DNA from: Noviluteimonas sp052115395
GTDB lineage: Bacteria; Pseudomonadota; Gammaproteobacteria; Xanthomonadales; Xanthomonadaceae
Direction: 5' to 3' (one strand)
Assembly (NCBI GenBank): GCA_052115395.1
Contig: JBFRGO010000002.1
Length of the DNA stretch: 64,000 nt
Positions 16,195 to 25,207 of this stretch are shown piece after piece. Below the pieces are notes generated by a model. It did no database searches. It was given only the letters and a program-made list of their open reading frames with translations, and was not told the DNA's origin. Position numbers and translations under genes: made by a program. The first letter of the stretch is position 1, and every line of letters begins with the position of its first letter.

Positions 16195-17321
16195 CGCGCG
16201 GCAAAGCCATCGCCATGACGGCGGTCGCGCTCGCCGCGATCGGGTTGCTCGTCGCCTGGTTCCTGCTGACCTTCGAACGCAAGACGCAGGACTTCCCGCT
16301 GCCGCCCAAGGGCGAGGCGGTCTACAACCCCTTGTACGGATTGAAGGTCGCGTTGTTGCAGGCGCACCAACGCGTGCAGTCGCGTCCGCACTTGTTCGAC
16401 GACAAGCATCCGCTGCAACCGGGCGATACGGTGCTGGTCCTCGCCGATCCCGCGCAGCTGTCGCGCCGGGAAGCGCAGGCCTTGCGTGCGCACGTCGCGC
16501 GCGGCGGGCACCTGATCGTGAAGGCGCCGACCGCAATGCTCGGCAAGGACGGTCGCGCGCTCTTGCTGGAGGGCCTGGGCGTCCTCCACCATGCATTCGT
16601 CGAAGATGCGTGCCTGTTCGCCAAGGGTGCGCAGACGAAGACTGTCTCCAATGCAAGCCAGCTGTTTTGCGAGGATCGCTTCATCCTTGCGAAGTCGGCC
16701 ACGCCCGTCCTGGCGTGGCGTGACTCGTACGGGACCGCGTTCGCGCGTTTCCGCGAAGGGGCAGGGACGCTCGATGTCGTCGCGACGCTCGACATCGCGC
16801 GCTCGTCCAGTTTGCGCTGGGGCGGAAATTCCGCACTGCTGTCGCAATTGCTCCGCCCGAACTGGAATCGCGGCACGTTCCACCTGATCTACGCATCCGA
16901 AATGCCGTCGCTGTGGCGCCTGCTCGCCGAAAACACCTGGCGCGCCCTGATCGCGCTGCTACTGTGCATCGGTGCGTGGTTGTGGATGCGCATGCAGCGT
17001 TTCGGCCCACGCCTGCCTTCGCCGCCCGACGCGCGCCGCTCGTTGCTCGAACACGTGCAGGCCACCGGCGATCATCTCTACCGCTATGGCCGCGCGCATC
17101 TGCTCCATGCCGCGCTGCGTGCGCACGTGATTGCGCGCCTGCGCCGCAAAGATGCGGTCGCCGCCGCGCTCGAAGGCCAGGCGCAGATCGGTCGACTCGC
17201 GCAACGCACCGGTTTGCCGCCCGCCGACATCGCCGACGCACTGCATTCGCCGCGGCCGTTCGACGCCAAGGATTTCCGTTTCCGCATCGCCCGCCTCATT
17301 GCCCTGGGACGACACACATGA
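16191..17321 (+). CDS. DUF4350-domain membrane protein
   Basis: This 376-residue protein has an N-terminal membrane helix, a long extracytoplasmic or soluble domain resembling DUF4350 (VYNPLYGLKVALLQAH, PGDTVLVLADPAQLS, ARGGHLIVKAPT), and a second helix near 260-280 followed by a C-terminal tail. The ATG at 16191 overlapping the previous TGA is chosen; an ATG at 16182 would add three residues. It lies directly before the MoxR ATPase and overlaps it by four bases. Confidence 0.78.
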   Translation: MTRGKAIAMTAVALAAIGLLVAWFLLTFERKTQDFPLPPKGEAVYNPLYGLKVALLQAHQRVQSRPHLFDDKHPLQPGDTVLVLADPAQLSRREAQALRAHVARGGHLIVKAPTAMLGKDGRALLLEGLGVLHHAFVEDACLFAKGAQTKTVSNASQLFCEDRFILAKSATPVLAWRDSYGTAFARFREGAGTLDVVATLDIARSSSLRWGGNSALLSQLLRPNWNRGTFHLIYASEMPSLWRLLAENTWRALIALLLCIGAWLWMRMQRFGPRLPSPPDARRSLLEHVQATGDHLYRYGRAHLLHAALRAHVIARLRRKDAVAAALEGQAQIGRLAQRTGLPPADIADALHSPRPFDAKDFRFRIARLIALGRHT

Positions 17322-18325
17322 ACGACATCGCCACGCCGGCCACGCCGGTTGTTCCTTCCAACGCGATCACCGGCGAAGCGCTCGTCGCGCAGGCCGCCGC
17401 CATTCGCGACGAAGTCGGGAAGGCCTTCATCGGGCAGGACGCGGTGCTCGACCAGGTGATCGTCGCGCTGCTGGCCGCCGGCCACGTGTTGCTCGAAGGC
17501 GTGCCGGGCCTGGGCAAGACGCTGCTCGTGCGCGCACTCGCGCAGGCGCTGGGCTGCAACCACGCACGCGTGCAGTTCACGCCCGACCTCATGCCCAGCG
17601 ACATCAGTGGCCACGCGGTCTTCGACCCGAAGACCGAGCGCTTCCAGGTGCGCCGCGGCCCGGTGTTCACCAACCTGCTGCTCGCCGACGAAATCAATCG
17701 CGCGCCGGCGAAAACGCAATCAGCCCTGCTCGAAGCGATGCAGGAACAGCAGGTCACCATCGAAGGCCAGAGCTTCCCGCTCGCGCCGCCGTTCATGACG
17801 CTCGCCACGCAGAACCCGGTCGAACTGGAAGGCACGTATCCGCTGCCCGAAGCGCAGCTGGATCGTTTCCTGCTCAAGCTGCTCATCGGGTATCCGACGC
17901 TCGCCGACGAGAAGCGCATGGTGACCGCGGTGAGCGAAGGGCGCATGGCCTCGGATTTCGATCTGGCGAGCGTGCGTCGCGTCGTCGCCGACGGCGATAT
18001 CGTGCGGCTGCAATTGGGAACGGCCGCGGTCCGCGTGGATCCGGCGGTGATCGATTACGCAGTGCGCGTCACCGCCGCGACGCGCAAGTGGCCGGGCATC
18101 GCGTTGGGCGCGGGCCCGCGCGGCAGCATCGCGCTGGTGCGTACCGCGCGTGCGCAGGCCGTGCTCGCCGGCCGCGACTTCGTCACGCCCGACGACATCC
18201 GCGAAATCGCGAAGCCTGCCTTGCGCCATCGCATCGCGCTCGCGCCGGAGTTGCAGATCGAAGGGCAGTCGCCGGACGACGTGCTGCACGCGCTGCTGGC
18301 CAAGGTGGAAGCGCCGCGCCAGTGA
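17318..18325 (+). CDS. MoxR-family AAA+ ATPase
   Basis: This 335-residue protein has Walker A GVPGLGKT, Walker B LLADEINRAPAKTQ and the sensor region ATQNPVELEGTYPLPEAQLDRF. MoxR ATPases act as chaperones that mature or insert cofactors into partner proteins, often with DUF58/von Willebrand-type partners. The ATG overlaps the DUF4350 stop and its own TGA overlaps a GTG start for DUF58. This places it in the centre of the coupled seven-gene series. Confidence 0.93.
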   Translation: MNDIATPATPVVPSNAITGEALVAQAAAIRDEVGKAFIGQDAVLDQVIVALLAAGHVLLEGVPGLGKTLLVRALAQALGCNHARVQFTPDLMPSDISGHAVFDPKTERFQVRRGPVFTNLLLADEINRAPAKTQSALLEAMQEQQVTIEGQSFPLAPPFMTLATQNPVELEGTYPLPEAQLDRFLLKLLIGYPTLADEKRMVTAVSEGRMASDFDLASVRRVVADGDIVRLQLGTAAVRVDPAVIDYAVRVTAATRKWPGIALGAGPRGSIALVRTARAQAVLAGRDFVTPDDIREIAKPALRHRIALAPELQIEGQSPDDVLHALLAKVEAPRQ

Positions 18326-19623
18326 GGCCCGCACCGCCCCTGCTGTGGGCATTGGCCGCGTGGGCGCTGGTTGGCGCACTCGCGAGCGTGTCGCTCGTGC
18401 CGTCGCTGGCATGGTCGCTGGCCGGCGGCGCGTTGCTGTGTGTGCTCCTCATCGATGGATGGCGCCTGCGTCGTCGCGCCGTGCCCGACATCGCGCGCCA
18501 CCTCCCCGATGCGCTGCCGCTGGGCGTCGAACGGGAAGTGACCTTGCAGATCGACAACGGCGGTGCCCCTCTGCGCATGGACGTGCACGACCTGCATCCC
18601 GGTGCGTGGGCCGCGCAAGGACTGCCGCGTTCGCTGACGCTGGAGCCGGGAACGAGCGCGAGCTTCGCCTACACGCTCAAACCGATCGAGCGCGGGGACC
18701 ACGTATTCGAAGGCGTGCACGTGCGATTGCATTCGCCTTGGCGCCTGTGGCGGCGCGCGTTGGTCGCGGGCACCGCGCGTTCGGTGCGTGTGTTCCCGAA
18801 TTTCGCTCCGCTAACGCGCCTTGCGATGCTCAGCGCGGACCAGGCCTCGCGCCTGGTCGGTGCGCATTTGAAGCGCCGCCGTGGCGAAGGCACCGATTTC
18901 CACCAGATGCGCGACTACCGCGTCGGCGACAGCCTGCGCCAGGTGGACTGGAAGGCGACCTCGCGCATGCGCCGCCTGATTTCGCGCGAATACCAGGACG
19001 AGCGCAACCAGCAACTGATCGTGGTGATGGACACCGGCCGCCGCATGCTTGCGCGCGATGGCGAGCTCACGCATTTCGATCGCGTGCTCGACGCTGCGCT
19101 CGTGGTGTCCTACGTCGCGCTACGCCAGGGCGATGCGGTCGGGCTGCTCGCGACGGGCGGCGACCAGCGCTTCGTCGCTCCGCAACGCGGCATGGCCGCG
19201 ATCGACACGCTCCTGCAGGCGACGTACAACGTGCAGCCGCGAGCAGTGGCCACCGACTACCTCGCCGCCGCGGCCGAACTCGCCACGCGGCAGACACGCC
19301 GCGGGCTGGTGATGCTCGTGACCAACCTGCGCGACGAAGACATCGACGACCTGCTGGTCGCGGTGCGCATGTTGCAGCGTCGCCATCGCGTCGTGGTCGC
19401 CAGCCTGCGCGAAGAAGCGCTCGACGCCGCGCTCGAAAGCACCGCCGACGATCTACAGGGCGCATTGCGCGTGGCCGCCGTCGCACGCTACCTCGAACAG
19501 CGCAAGGCCGCGCACGATGCGCTGGCCAGCCAGCACGTGCAGGTGCTCGACGTGACGTGCGCGCAATTACCCGGGGCGCTGGTCGAACGTTACCTGGCGA
19601 TCAAACGCGACGGCGCGCTGTAA
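18322..19623 (+). CDS. DUF58-domain protein
   Basis: This 433-residue protein has two N-terminal membrane helices (about 5-45), a beta-rich region and the DUF58 core with RRRGEGTDFHQMRDYRVGD and RQVDWKATSRMRRL. The C-terminal part resembles a von Willebrand A domain (LIVVMDTGRRM). Such proteins are the usual partner of MoxR. The start is a GTG at 18322 overlapping the MoxR stop (GTGA). It ends seven bases from the convergent aroE, with no obvious terminator between them. Confidence 0.88.
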   Translation: MRPAPPLLWALAAWALVGALASVSLVPSLAWSLAGGALLCVLLIDGWRLRRRAVPDIARHLPDALPLGVEREVTLQIDNGGAPLRMDVHDLHPGAWAAQGLPRSLTLEPGTSASFAYTLKPIERGDHVFEGVHVRLHSPWRLWRRALVAGTARSVRVFPNFAPLTRLAMLSADQASRLVGAHLKRRRGEGTDFHQMRDYRVGDSLRQVDWKATSRMRRLISREYQDERNQQLIVVMDTGRRMLARDGELTHFDRVLDAALVVSYVALRQGDAVGLLATGGDQRFVAPQRGMAAIDTLLQATYNVQPRAVATDYLAAAAELATRQTRRGLVMLVTNLRDEDIDDLLVAVRMLQRRHRVVVASLREEALDAALESTADDLQGALRVAAVARYLEQRKAAHDALASQHVQVLDVTCAQLPGALVERYLAIKRDGAL

Positions 19624-19630
19624 CGGCGGT

Positions 19631-20473
19631 TCAATCCGCGGTGACGAGCGCATCGTGATGCGACAGGAGCATCTGGTACACCGCATCGGTCTCCGGCCGC
19701 ACGCCGTGCCAGCGCGCGAAACTTTCCGCCGCCTGTTCCACCAGCATGCCGAGGCCATCGACGACGTCATGGCAACCGGCGGCGCGGCCCCACGCGAGGA
19801 AGGGAATCGCGGCTTCGCCGTAATTCAGATCCACCGCCGCGCATCGACGGCCCACGATGCTGCGCGGCAGCGCCGGGATCTGCCCATCGCGCGCGGCGGA
19901 CGTGGCATTGATGATGAGGTCGAACTCGCCATGGGAGGCCAGATCGTTGAGATAGCGCGGATGCACGCGGCCCGGTTCGCCGAGTGCATCGGCGAGTGCG
20001 TCGCTGCGTTGCGGCGTGCGATTGACGATGTACATCTCGCCGATGCCCGCATCGAGCAGGGCCGGCGCGACACCGCGCGCCGCGCCGCCGGCACCGAGCA
20101 ACAAGGTGCGTCGTGCGCGTAGGTCGAGTGCATGGCGATCGGTGAGGTCGCGGACCAGGCCCGCGCCGTCGGTGTTGTCACCGTGCCAGGTGTCGCCGTT
20201 GCGGACGAGCGTGTTCACCGCGCCGGCGCGGCGCGCGCGTTCGGTGAGGTCGTCGCAGAGGGAGAAGGCCACCTGTTTCAGCGGTAGCGTCACGTTCGCG
20301 CCGACACCGCCCATGGCGATGAAGTCCGACAGCGCGTGCACGAACTGGCCGGGCTCGGCGTCGATCGCGCGATAGTCGACCGGGATGCCGGTCTGTTTGC
20401 CGAAGGCCGCATGGATCTTCGGCGAAAGCGAGTGCGCGACCGGGTGGCCGAACACCGCGAAGTGCTTGCTCAT
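19631..20473 (-). CDS. aroE: shikimate dehydrogenase
   Basis: This 280-residue protein has the shikimate-binding SLSPKIHAAF, NVTLPLKQ with the catalytic lysine, NTDGAGLVRDL and the NADP motif LLGAGGAARGV. It reduces 3-dehydroshikimate, an early step towards chorismate, which also feeds the pigment starter made by XanB2. The ATG at 20473 is chosen over an adjacent GTG at 20476 because GAGGGA lies seven bases upstream. A small hairpin lies just before that ribosome binding site. Confidence 0.94.
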   Translation of the reverse strand: MSKHFAVFGHPVAHSLSPKIHAAFGKQTGIPVDYRAIDAEPGQFVHALSDFIAMGGVGANVTLPLKQVAFSLCDDLTERARRAGAVNTLVRNGDTWHGDNTDGAGLVRDLTDRHALDLRARRTLLLGAGGAARGVAPALLDAGIGEMYIVNRTPQRSDALADALGEPGRVHPRYLNDLASHGEFDLIINATSAARDGQIPALPRSIVGRRCAAVDLNYGEAAIPFLAWGRAAGCHDVVDGLGMLVEQAAESFARWHGVRPETDAVYQMLLSHHDALVTAD

Positions 20474-20487
20474 CACGGAATCCCTCG

Positions 20488-20504
20488 AAAGGCGCCCCGC
20501 CTTT
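20488..20504 (-). other. hairpin just before the aroE ribosome binding site
   Basis: AAAGGCG and CGCCTTT form a perfect 7-bp stem with a three-base loop. On the minus strand it ends two bases before the GAGGGA ribosome binding site of aroE. It could be a weak terminator for hemB transcription or a leader structure; the evidence is only its symmetry and position. Confidence 0.35.
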
Positions 20505-20617
20505 GCCGGTCGGCTGTCCCGATCAACGGGGGGCCGGCCGGCACGCGGCCAACCCTGGACGCGTGGGCCGAAGATCGCACAAGCCGCATTCAGATCGCGT
20601 CACGGATGGGCTGGGCC

Positions 20618-21607
20618 TCAGGCCTCGCGCAGCCACCGCGCCGCATCCAGGGCGAAGTAGGTCAGCACCCCGTCGGCGCCGGCGCGCTTGATGGACGTGA
20701 GCGCTTCGAGCACGCAGCCGCGCTCGTCCAGCCAGCCGTTGCCGATCGCCGCGCGCAACATCGCGTACTCGCCGCTGACCTGGTAGACGAAGGTCGGCAC
20801 GCCGAATTCGTCCTTCACCCGGCGCACGATGTCCAGGTAGGGCAGGCCGGGCTTCACCATGACCATGTCGGCGCCTTCGTCCAGGTCGAGCGCGACTTCG
20901 CGCAAGGCCTCGTCGCTGTTGGCCGGATCCATCTGGTAGGTGAACTTGTTGCCCTTGCCCAGCGCGCCGGCCGAACCGACCGCGTCGCGGAACGGGCCGT
21001 AGAAACTGGAGGCGTACTTCGCGCTGTAGGCGAGGATGCGCGTGTGGAGGTGGCCGTCCATTTCCAGCGCGCCGCGAATGGCGCCGATGCGCCCGTCCAT
21101 CATGTCCGACGGCGCGACGACGTCCGCACCGGCGCGCGCATGCGACAGCGCCTGCTTCACCAGCGCTTCGACCGTGTCGTCGTTGACGACGTATCCGTTC
21201 TCGTCGACCAGGCCGTCCTGCCCGTGCGAGGTGTAGGGATCGAGCGCGACATCGGTGATCACGCCCAGCTCGGGGAACCGTTCCTTCAGCGCGCGCACCG
21301 CGCGTTGCACGAGGCCCTCGTCGTCCCATGCCGCCTGCGCGTCGAGCGATTTGGCTTCCGGCGCGGTGACGGGGAACAAGGCGAGCGCGGGAATGCGCAG
21401 GGTGCTCGCTTCTTCGGCCACGCGCAGCAGCTCGTCGATCGAAACACGCTCGATGCCCGGCATCGACGCGACGGCCGCGCGGCCTTTCAATTCATGGACG
21501 AAGACCGGATAGATCAGGTCGTTCGTGGTGAGGACATGCTCGCGCATCAGGCGGCGCGAGAACTCGTCGCGACGCATGCGCCGCGGGCGGACGAAGGGGT
21601 AGGTCAT
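20618..21607 (-). CDS. hemB: delta-aminolevulinic acid dehydratase (porphobilinogen synthase)
   Basis: This 329-residue protein has the two Schiff-base lysines in SAKYASSFYGPFR and MVKPGLPYLDI, and GYVVNDDTVE. The metal-site segment reads DVALDPYTSHGQDG without the cysteines of zinc-dependent enzymes, so it is a magnesium-type HemB. It condenses two aminolevulinate molecules into porphobilinogen, early in heme synthesis. There is no Shine-Dalgarno sequence, and a TATCAT box lies eight bases before the ATG, which suggests a leaderless message. Confidence 0.95.
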   Translation of the reverse strand: MTYPFVRPRRMRRDEFSRRLMREHVLTTNDLIYPVFVHELKGRAAVASMPGIERVSIDELLRVAEEASTLRIPALALFPVTAPEAKSLDAQAAWDDEGLVQRAVRALKERFPELGVITDVALDPYTSHGQDGLVDENGYVVNDDTVEALVKQALSHARAGADVVAPSDMMDGRIGAIRGALEMDGHLHTRILAYSAKYASSFYGPFRDAVGSAGALGKGNKFTYQMDPANSDEALREVALDLDEGADMVMVKPGLPYLDIVRRVKDEFGVPTFVYQVSGEYAMLRAAIGNGWLDERGCVLEALTSIKRAGADGVLTYFALDAARWLREA

Positions 21608-21615
21608 GGGGGCGC

Positions 21616-21621
21616 ATGATA
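21616..21621 (-). promoter_or_regulatory. -10 box of hemB, leaderless type
   Basis: The minus strand reads TATCAT eight bases before the hemB ATG, so transcription should begin at or within a base or two of the start codon. No convincing -35 was seen. Confidence 0.45.
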
Positions 21622-21629
21622 CCCCCACG

Positions 21630-21658
21630 AAAAAAAGCCGGCGCCCGAAGGCGCCGGC
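21630..21658 (-). terminator. terminator of the metalloprotease gene
   Basis: A 9-bp perfect stem (21637-21645 GCCGGCGCC with 21650-21658) and a CGAA loop are followed on the minus strand by a run of T. It lies between the protease stop and the hemB promoter, so it separates the two units. Confidence 0.85.
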
Positions 21659-21687
21659 CGGTTTGGAACATCGCGTTGCGCCGATCG

Positions 21688-23271
21688 TTACTTCGGGGCC
21701 TTCGCGATCTTCGCGGCGCAGGACATGATCTTGCCGCCCTGGCGACCGGAGACCAGCCCGGAGGCGAGCAGGCCGTCGCGATAGGCCTCCATGCGGCTCA
21801 TGTACTGGTCCTTGTTGGCCGAGGTCCTGGCGATCATGTTGCTCGTCGCCACGACATTCGCGCCCACGATCAGGCCCGCGTCGGTGATGACCTTCACTTC
21901 CGTGTTGCACCCGTTGATCTGCGCAGTGCCGGTGTTGAGGCGCCAGCCGGTGTCCTTCAGCAGGTTGGCCGTGTTGTCGACGATGAGCGCGGCGTTCAGC
22001 GAATCGTTGATGGCAGGTTCCATCAGCGCATTCGGCGACAGCGCCGTGTCGTAGTGCGAGCCCGACGAGCCCGGCGCGACCGGGTTGGGCATGTACAGGC
22101 GCGGACGGCCCTGATTGTCGGCACCCTGCCGCAACGTGTTGTCGACGGCGAAGCCCACCGTCAGCGGTGCGTTGCCCTTCAGCAGCGCGCCGTCGGACTG
22201 CGTGACGCTGATCGTCGGGATGGTGACCGTCGGATCGCTGCCGCCCAGGCCCGGCGGCGGATTGCCGGGTGCATTGTTGGCGACGATCAGGCCGATCGCG
22301 CCCGCGGCCTGCGCGTTCGCGGCCTTCACCGCGAATCCGCACGTGCCGCGATCGACGATCGCGATCTTCCCGGCGACATCGGCGGCGTTGGTGAACGCCG
22401 TGCAGCCGTCGGTCGTCGCGGGACCCGCATCGAGCCCGACGATCGCCGTGCCGCTGAAGTTCGCCGGCGTGGGCGCCGCACCGAAGCTGGCGGTGCCGTA
22501 CTCGTAGAACCCTGCGACGGCGGCCGGTGCAGTGACGCGGAAGCCCGTGCGCGGACCGAGGGTCAGCGCAGCGCCGGCCTTCGCATTCGCGCCGGTGAAC
22601 ACCACGTTGCCGTAGTTGATCGCCGACGCCTGGCGTTGCGCGACCGACATGTCCGGCCAGAACAGGTTCTGCGTGTTGTCGTAGGTGAAGCGCGAATAGA
22701 TGTCCGGGATGCCCGACTGGAACTGGCCCGTCGCTTCGCTTTCGAAGTTCTGGAAGCCCAGGCCGTGGCCGAACTCGTGCATCACCACGTCGAGGAAGCT
22801 GAGCTTGCCGGCCGGCGTGTTGCCGTCGAAGCCGTAGTAGAAATCGAAGTCCGAACTGAACTGCGAGAAGATGTCGATGTCGCCTTCGGTCAGGTCCGCG
22901 CCGACGAGCGATTCGGCGAGCGCCGCGCTGTACCAGGTGTTCGGCACCGAGCCCGGGAAGTCGCTGAAGATGTAGGTCGCGCCGGCCGAACCGAGCACGT
23001 TGGCACCGAGCGGATTGAACTGCGCGCCGACATACACCGGCTCGTTGCTCACCAGGATCGTGCCCCACAGGTCGGCCGCGAACTGCGCGACGAGTTGACG
23101 CTGCTGGCCACGCGTGAGGCCCGGGTTGCCGCCTTCGGGGGAGACGGCGGTGGGGTCGTTGTAACCCTCGTTGGCATCGTCGAAGTTGACCGGGATGATC
23201 TCGCCGGCGTGGACCAGGCCGGTGAGCGCGACGCCGACTGCGACGGCGAGGGAAAGGATGGACTTATTCAT
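21688..23271 (-). CDS. secreted zinc metalloprotease with PA domain (leishmanolysin-like)
   Basis: This 527-residue protein starts with a clear signal peptide ending near VHAG. HEFGHGLGF at 165-173 gives two zinc-binding histidines and the catalytic glutamate. A protease-associated (PA) domain occupies about 255-350, including DRGTCGFAVKAANAQ. Downstream, SHYDTALSPNALMEP places H406 eleven residues before M417, the layout of the third histidine and Met-turn in the M8 leishmanolysin clan. The PA domain would therefore sit between the HExxH helix and the third ligand. It overlaps a small secreted-protein gene by eight bases. Zinc and protease activity are inferred from motifs; the peptidase family is a best guess. 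Confidence 0.82.
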   Translation of the reverse strand: MNKSILSLAVAVGVALTGLVHAGEIIPVNFDDANEGYNDPTAVSPEGGNPGLTRGQQRQLVAQFAADLWGTILVSNEPVYVGAQFNPLGANVLGSAGATYIFSDFPGSVPNTWYSAALAESLVGADLTEGDIDIFSQFSSDFDFYYGFDGNTPAGKLSFLDVVMHEFGHGLGFQNFESEATGQFQSGIPDIYSRFTYDNTQNLFWPDMSVAQRQASAINYGNVVFTGANAKAGAALTLGPRTGFRVTAPAAVAGFYEYGTASFGAAPTPANFSGTAIVGLDAGPATTDGCTAFTNAADVAGKIAIVDRGTCGFAVKAANAQAAGAIGLIVANNAPGNPPPGLGGSDPTVTIPTISVTQSDGALLKGNAPLTVGFAVDNTLRQGADNQGRPRLYMPNPVAPGSSGSHYDTALSPNALMEPAINDSLNAALIVDNTANLLKDTGWRLNTGTAQINGCNTEVKVITDAGLIVGANVVATSNMIARTSANKDQYMSRMEAYRDGLLASGLVSGRQGGKIMSCAAKIAKAPK

Positions 23272-23608
23272 TGGGCAGGGCCTCCGTCTTGGTGGCGGGG
23301 GCTGCTTGCGTGCCGTCGGTTTCGAGCACGCGCAGGGTGCCGTTGGCGTCGCGCTCGACGCTCAACGTCGACCAGAGTTCTTCGGGCACGCGCACGGCGG
23401 TCGCACCGCCGGCCTTGCGCACTTTCGTCGCGTCGGCTTGCGACATCGTGCGCGGTTGCGTGGCCTTGAACGAATGACGCTTGGCCTTCATCGCTTCGGC
23501 CTTTGCCGCGTGTTGCTCGAGCTTCGAATCCGGTTGCGCCGCCTGTGCCGCTGCGGCTGCGCCGACCAGCACGATGCTGGCCAACACGATGGTTGCCTTA
23601 CCTTTCAT
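23264..23608 (-). CDS. small secreted protein upstream of the metalloprotease
   Basis: This 114-residue protein has an N-terminal signal peptide (about residues 1-23, ending AQAA) and a short, charged, otherwise unremarkable body. I do not recognise a family. Its TAA lies inside the first codons of the protease gene (ATGAATAA), so the two are translationally coupled. That is compatible with an inhibitor, chaperone or cofactor for the protease, but nothing in the sequence proves it. AGAGGGG serves as ribosome binding site. Confidence 0.75.
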   Translation of the reverse strand: MKGKATIVLASIVLVGAAAAAQAAQPDSKLEQHAAKAEAMKAKRHSFKATQPRTMSQADATKVRKAGGATAVRVPEELWSTLSVERDANGTLRVLETDGTQAAPATKTEALPNE

Positions 23609-23943
23609 TTGGGGGACCCCTCTCTCATTCGTCCTGAATTGCGACAGTCGCGCCGCCGGCGGAACGGGATGCCGGAGACAATTCCGAAACTTCGGAGGCC
23701 CGTCGCTGCTGTCGCTGGAGCAACGGGCCGAGGCGAGGATGCGCGCGGGCGCAGAGCGGCCACATGTCGCGGTGCAGCACGCCGCGAGGGGCCTTTACCT
23801 GCATCGGATGAGGCACGGCGCGCTTCACAGACCGCACATCACATGGGCCTAACGCTTGCGGCCCGACGAGTGGCTACGTTCTCAGGACGAACGGACGATT
23901 TGTGAACCGGGCATTCCCCATTCAGGGGATCGATTCGCACGAA
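23609..23943. other. intergenic region between the protease unit and the pigment locus
   Basis: These 335 bases hold no convincing gene. They should contain the promoter of the small secreted protein (minus strand). A short inverted repeat GATTCG-CA-CGAATC (23932-23945) touches the end of the small membrane protein gene, and CCCC/GGGG lies just before it; together they may end that transcript. Nothing else stands out. Confidence 0.5.
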
Positions 23944-24192
23944 TCAAAGGATTCCGCCGCCGAGATGCAGGCGGATCACGGCAACCACGATGACGATCCC
24001 GTTGAGGATCAGCCCCGCCTTGGCGCGGCCGTTGCCGCCCTTGCCGCTGAGCATCACGCCGATCGCGCCGATCACCGCGCCGACGGCGGCGAAGGGAATC
24101 ACGAGCCAGTTGGCGATGCCGATCAAGGGGATGAGCGCGATGCACATGAACAGCAGCGCGAAGATGCCCCACACCAGGCTGATCAAACCCAT
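23944..24192 (-). CDS. small membrane protein, DUF4190-like
   Basis: This 82-residue protein is almost entirely hydrophobic, with two or three helices and the glycine-rich GKGGNGRAKAGLILNGIVIV, which resembles DUF4190-type proteins. It starts 16 bases after the xanB2 stop and is the last gene of the unit halogenase-xanB2-membrane protein. Function is unknown. Its constant neighbour would suggest a link with pigment handling in the membrane, but this is only position. Confidence 0.7.
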   Translation of the reverse strand: MGLISLVWGIFALLFMCIALIPLIGIANWLVIPFAAVGAVIGAIGVMLSGKGGNGRAKAGLILNGIVIVVAVIRLHLGGGIL

Positions 24193-24208
24193 TGTCCGCT
24201 CCGTGGCG

Positions 24209-25207
24209 TCACAGGACGCCGTCGATTTCCACGCGCAATTCCCGACGGCACACCGACGCGTGCAACAGCACGCGCGGCACCGACGGATCCAGGTGCGCAG
24301 CCAGCGCCTGCGCGATGCGCGGCAGCGCGTCGCTGTCACGCACATACACTTTCAAACGCGACTCCGGCCCGAAGCGCGCCGGCAAATCCGGCCGCACCGC
24401 GCGCGAGGCGGCGATGAGGCTTTCGAAATTCGCGAAGGTTTCGGCCAGCTGCGATTCGATGCAATCGTGGTGGCGCGATTCGTGGCCCACGACACTCGCC
24501 GTGCCCGAAAGCAACAAGGGCATGCCCGAAGCGGGCGGCACCATCGCACGGGCGAAACTCGGCGGCTGCGGGCCGTATTGGCGCGGATAGCGATACGCGC
24601 TCACCTGGCGCGGATTTTCCACGGGCGTGCCCGGCACGCGCGAAGCCAGCCAATAGACCTGCAAGGTCCGCACGCCGTCGCATCGGCCGATCGCCGTGGC
24701 CGCGGGCAGCGTGCCGGTCGTGATATCGCCCAGGCCCGCGGCGCGGCCCACGCAGAAACGGCGATAGCGCTCCTGGTCGCCCTCGCCTTCGGTAATCGCA
24801 TCCAGGTAGTTCCAGCTGCGCAGCAGGTGCGGAAAACCGCGCGCGCGCACGAAAGCCGAGAGATTCGCGTAGGCCCGCGCGCTCGCTGCTTCCAGCCCGC
24901 CGTCGCCTTCCGGGATTTCGATCCAGCCGAACTGCAAGGACCCTGATTCGGCGAAGCGCAACGTACCCTGTTGCCCGGCCAGCACCGGACCGGGCGTGCG
25001 CCACACTTCGAACGGCGCGGCGCCATGCGGCTGCAAGGGCACGCGCAGATACCGCGGATCGTCATGCGAGGGTGCGTCGCTGCCGAAACCGAACACGGCG
25101 AGCGTGTCGGGCTGCGCGAGCAGGGCGTCCAGAGACGCGGCGTTCGCCGCGTCCACGTAATCCACGCGCATCTGCGGCGCATGCGGCAGGGGACGGACTG
25201 CGCTCAC
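24209..25207 (-). CDS. xanB2: chorismatase XanB2 (hydroxybenzoate synthase)
   Basis: This 332-residue protein belongs to the FkbO/Hyg5/XanB2 chorismatase family: WNYLDAITEGEGDQERYRRF, FCVGRA and VENPRQVSAYRYPRQYGP are characteristic stretches, and CRRELRVEIDG closes the protein. In Xanthomonas, XanB2 turns chorismate into 3- and 4-hydroxybenzoate; the 3-isomer primes xanthomonadin and the 4-isomer feeds ubiquinone. The start is a GTG at 25207 overlapping the halogenase stop (GTGA). Assignment of the exact isomer ratio needs an assay. Confidence 0.92.
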   Translation of the reverse strand: MSAVRPLPHAPQMRVDYVDAANAASLDALLAQPDTLAVFGFGSDAPSHDDPRYLRVPLQPHGAAPFEVWRTPGPVLAGQQGTLRFAESGSLQFGWIEIPEGDGGLEAASARAYANLSAFVRARGFPHLLRSWNYLDAITEGEGDQERYRRFCVGRAAGLGDITTGTLPAATAIGRCDGVRTLQVYWLASRVPGTPVENPRQVSAYRYPRQYGPQPPSFARAMVPPASGMPLLLSGTASVVGHESRHHDCIESQLAETFANFESLIAASRAVRPDLPARFGPESRLKVYVRDSDALPRIAQALAAHLDPSVPRVLLHASVCRRELRVEIDGVL

